NCBI RefSeq assembly: GCF_914271545.1
Contig: NZ_CAJZAH010000007.1
Location: 124,001 to 188,000, forward strand
DNA length: 64,000 bases
Source: Cupriavidus respiraculi
GTDB taxonomy: Bacteria; Pseudomonadota; Gammaproteobacteria; Burkholderiales; Burkholderiaceae
Reading direction: 5' to 3'
The position numbers and the translations under genes are program-made. Every line of letters begins with the position of its first letter. The first letter of the stretch is position 1. Of the stretch, positions 62,392-64,000 are shown piece after piece. Below the pieces are notes generated by a model. The model did no database searches and was not told the DNA's origin. It saw only the letters and a list, made by a program, of their open reading frames with translations.

Positions 62392-64000
62392 ATGGCCACT
62401 TCCACCTATCCGCTTTCCCCCGCCCCCGCCGACAGCGCCGAGTGGCGCCTGCCGATCGAGGGCATGACCTGCGCCTCGTGCGTGCGCCGCGTCGAAACGG
62501 CGCTCGGCAAGGTGCCCGGCGTGCGCGCCGCCTCGGTCAATCTCGCCACCGAGCAGGCCACGCTGCAGGCCGACAGCCCCGAGGTACTGCCCGCCGCGGC
62601 CGCCGCCGTGGCGGCGGCGGGCTATGCGATTGCGCACGCCACCATCGCGCTGGACATCGCGGACATGACCTGCGCCTCGTGCGTCGGCCGGGTCGAAAAG
62701 GCGCTGCGCGCCGTGCCCGGCGTGGTCGACGCGCAGGTCAACCTCGCCAGCGAACGCGCCGAGGTCACCGTCATGCGCGGCGCGGTGGACGCCGCCGCGC
62801 TGGCCGCCGCCGTGGCGCGCGCGGGCTATGCCGCCACGCCGGTGCGGGACGACGCGGCGGCGCCGGACGCCGCCGCGGGCGCTGATTTCTGGTCCGGCCC
62901 GTGGGCGGTCGCGGTGCCCGCGCTGCTCTCGCTGCCGCTGCTCGCGCCGATGGTGCTGCCCTGGTACGGCCTGCACTGGATGCTGCCGGCCTGGGTGCAG
63001 TGGCTGCTGGCCACGCCGGTGCAGTTCGTGTTCGGCTGGCGCTTCTACCGTGCCGGCTGGAAGGCCGTGCGCGCGGGCGCGGGCAATATGGACCTGCTGG
63101 TGGCGCTGGGCACGTCGGCCGCCTACGGGTTGTCGCTGTGGCTGATGTGGCGCGATCCGACCGGCACGCCGCACCTGTATTTCGAGAGCGCGGCGGTGGT
63201 GATCACGCTGGTGCGGCTGGGCAAGTGGCTGGAGTCGCGCGCCAAGCGGCAGACCGCCGCGGCCATCCGCGCGCTCGCGGCGCTGCGGCCGGAGACGGCC
63301 ACGGTGCGCCGCGGCGGCGCCGAGACCAGCGTGCCGCTGGCCGACGTGCGCGTCGGCGACGAGGTCGTGGTGCGGCCGGGCGAGCGTATTCCGGTGGATG
63401 CAGTGGTGGTGGAGGGCGAGAGCCACGCCGACGAATCGATGCTGACCGGCGAAAGCCTGCCGGTGGCCAAGCATCCCGGCGAGCGGCTGACCGGGGGCGC
63501 GATCAACGGCGAGGGCCGGCTGGTCGCGCGCACCGTCGCGGTGGGCACGGAGACCGTGCTCGCCCGCATCATCCGCATGGTCGAGCACGCGCAGGCGGCC
63601 AAGGCGCCGATCCAGCGCCTGGTGGACCGGGTCAGCGCGGTCTTCGTGCCGGTGGTGCTGGCCATTGCGCTGGCGACGCTGCTGGGCTGGGGCCTGCCCG
63701 GCGGCGACTGGCAGGCGGGCTGGCTCAACGCGGTGGCGGTGCTGGTCATCGCCTGCCCGTGCGCGCTGGGCTTGGCCACGCCCGCGGCGATCATCGCGGG
63801 CACCGGCGTGGGCGCGCGGGCCGGCATCCTGATCAAGGACGCCGAGGCGCTGGAGACGGCGCACCGCGTCAACGTGGTGGCCTTCGACAAGACCGGCACG
63901 CTGACCCAGGGCAGGCCGCGGGTGGTGGCCCTGCATGCGGCGCGCCCCGGGCAAGGGCAGGGCGCCGCGAACCGGAGCGAGGAGGCTGGCGGCGACACGG
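62392..64000 (+). CDS. copA: Copper-exporting P1B-type ATPase, N-terminal part
   Basis: The first 536 codons of a Cu+ ATPase; the gene runs off the window. Two heavy-metal-associated domains carry M-T-C-A-S-C motifs (C27/C30 and C94/C97), followed by membrane helices, the phosphatase motif TGES, the transmembrane metal site C455-P-C457 and the phosphorylation site D499-K-T-G-T. This is the CopA/CadA-type order with CPC diagnostic of Cu+. It exports Cu(I) from the cytoplasm, supplied by CopZ. ATG 62392 lies 52 bases after its CueR-type promoter. The nucleotide-binding domain's later part is outside the window. Confidence 0.95.
   Translation, partial: MATSTYPLSPAPADSAEWRLPIEGMTCASCVRRVETALGKVPGVRAASVNLATEQATLQADSPEVLPAAAAAVAAAGYAIAHATIALDIADMTCASCVGRVEKALRAVPGVVDAQVNLASERAEVTVMRGAVDAAALAAAVARAGYAATPVRDDAAAPDAAAGADFWSGPWAVAVPALLSLPLLAPMVLPWYGLHWMLPAWVQWLLATPVQFVFGWRFYRAGWKAVRAGAGNMDLLVALGTSAAYGLSLWLMWRDPTGTPHLYFESAAVVITLVRLGKWLESRAKRQTAAAIRALAALRPETATVRRGGAETSVPLADVRVGDEVVVRPGERIPVDAVVVEGESHADESMLTGESLPVAKHPGERLTGGAINGEGRLVARTVAVGTETVLARIIRMVEHAQAAKAPIQRLVDRVSAVFVPVVLAIALATLLGWGLPGGDWQAGWLNAVAVLVIACPCALGLATPAAIIAGTGVGARAGILIKDAEALETAHRVNVVAFDKTGTLTQGRPRVVALHAARPGQGQGAANRSEEAGGDT

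Noticed and set aside
61800-62400. A possible CRISPR or mobile element around the copper genes
   Set aside because: The repeated segments are two CueR-type promoters and a terminator; no direct-repeat array or terminal inverted repeats are present.

Overview
The window is very GC-rich, densely coding bacterial DNA. Gene content and order (def-fmt-htpX-rsmB-DUF4390-ntrY-ntrX-tRNA-Phe, GTP-type pckG, phhAB with an Lrp-type regulator, TctDE/QseBC-type two-component genes) point to a betaproteobacterium of the Burkholderiales, most likely Cupriavidus or a close Ralstonia relative, and to the main chromosome. This is judged from protein families and synteny recalled from memory; no database search was possible. 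No phage, insertion sequence, CRISPR array or rRNA operon is visible.

Layout. 0-8 kb: thioesterase tail, patatin-like lipase, glutathione-reductase-type enzyme, then an opposing efflux operon (membrane fusion protein, RND pump, ChaN-like lipoprotein). 8-14 kb: MOSC protein, MFS exporter, D-2-hydroxyacid dehydrogenase, GTP-dependent PEP carboxykinase. 14-19 kb: a Cache-domain histidine kinase/LuxR-type regulator pair divergent from a CstA-type carbon-starvation transporter and its small YbdD partner, with a strong dyad between them. 19-21 kb: two small secreted repeat proteins and a LysR regulator. 21-27 kb: LysM protein, DprA, thioredoxin-like protein and topoisomerase III on the minus strand. 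27-35.5 kb: def, fmt, htpX, rsmB, DUF4390, ntrY, a short ntrX and tRNA-Phe. 35.5-44 kb: a ubiquitin-like/MoaD-type small protein with an Asp-box propeller protein, a maltoporin-like outer-membrane protein, a TRAP binding protein, RarD, DNA polymerase IV with a frameshifted tail, and a DUF2272 lipoprotein. 44-46.3 kb: HU, a 1-kb gene-free segment with DnaA boxes and iteron-like repeats, and a SET-domain lysine methyltransferase. 46-51 kb: two-component pair and phhB/phhA/Lrp. 51-61 kb: alpha-2-macroglobulin, YhhN and PbpC in an overlapping operon, then an ornithine-cyclodeaminase-family reductase. 61-64 kb: OmpW, copper chaperone CopZ and the start of the copper ATPase CopA, each copper gene with a CueR-type promoter.

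How the genes work together. Several small modules are clear: N-terminal protein maturation (def/fmt), envelope protease and rRNA modification next to NtrY/NtrX signalling, pyruvate/peptide-type carbon sensing and uptake (kinase/regulator/CstA), phenylalanine hydroxylation with cofactor recycling (phhA/phhB under Lrp control), periplasmic defence and peptidoglycan repair (A2M/PbpC), and copper export (CopZ/CopA).

The most unusual items are: (1) dinB, in which loss of one base destroys exactly the QLDLF-type clamp-binding tail; (2) the HU-SET intergenic segment with perfect DnaA boxes, repeated GGTAAAC elements and an AT-rich patch; (3) an orphan ubiquitin-like protein ending in Gly-Gly beside an Asp-box propeller; (4) a small exported protein built of 12-residue FDPYTDGA-type repeats; (5) a SET methyltransferase next to HU; (6) a YhhN gene inserted between A2M and PbpC.
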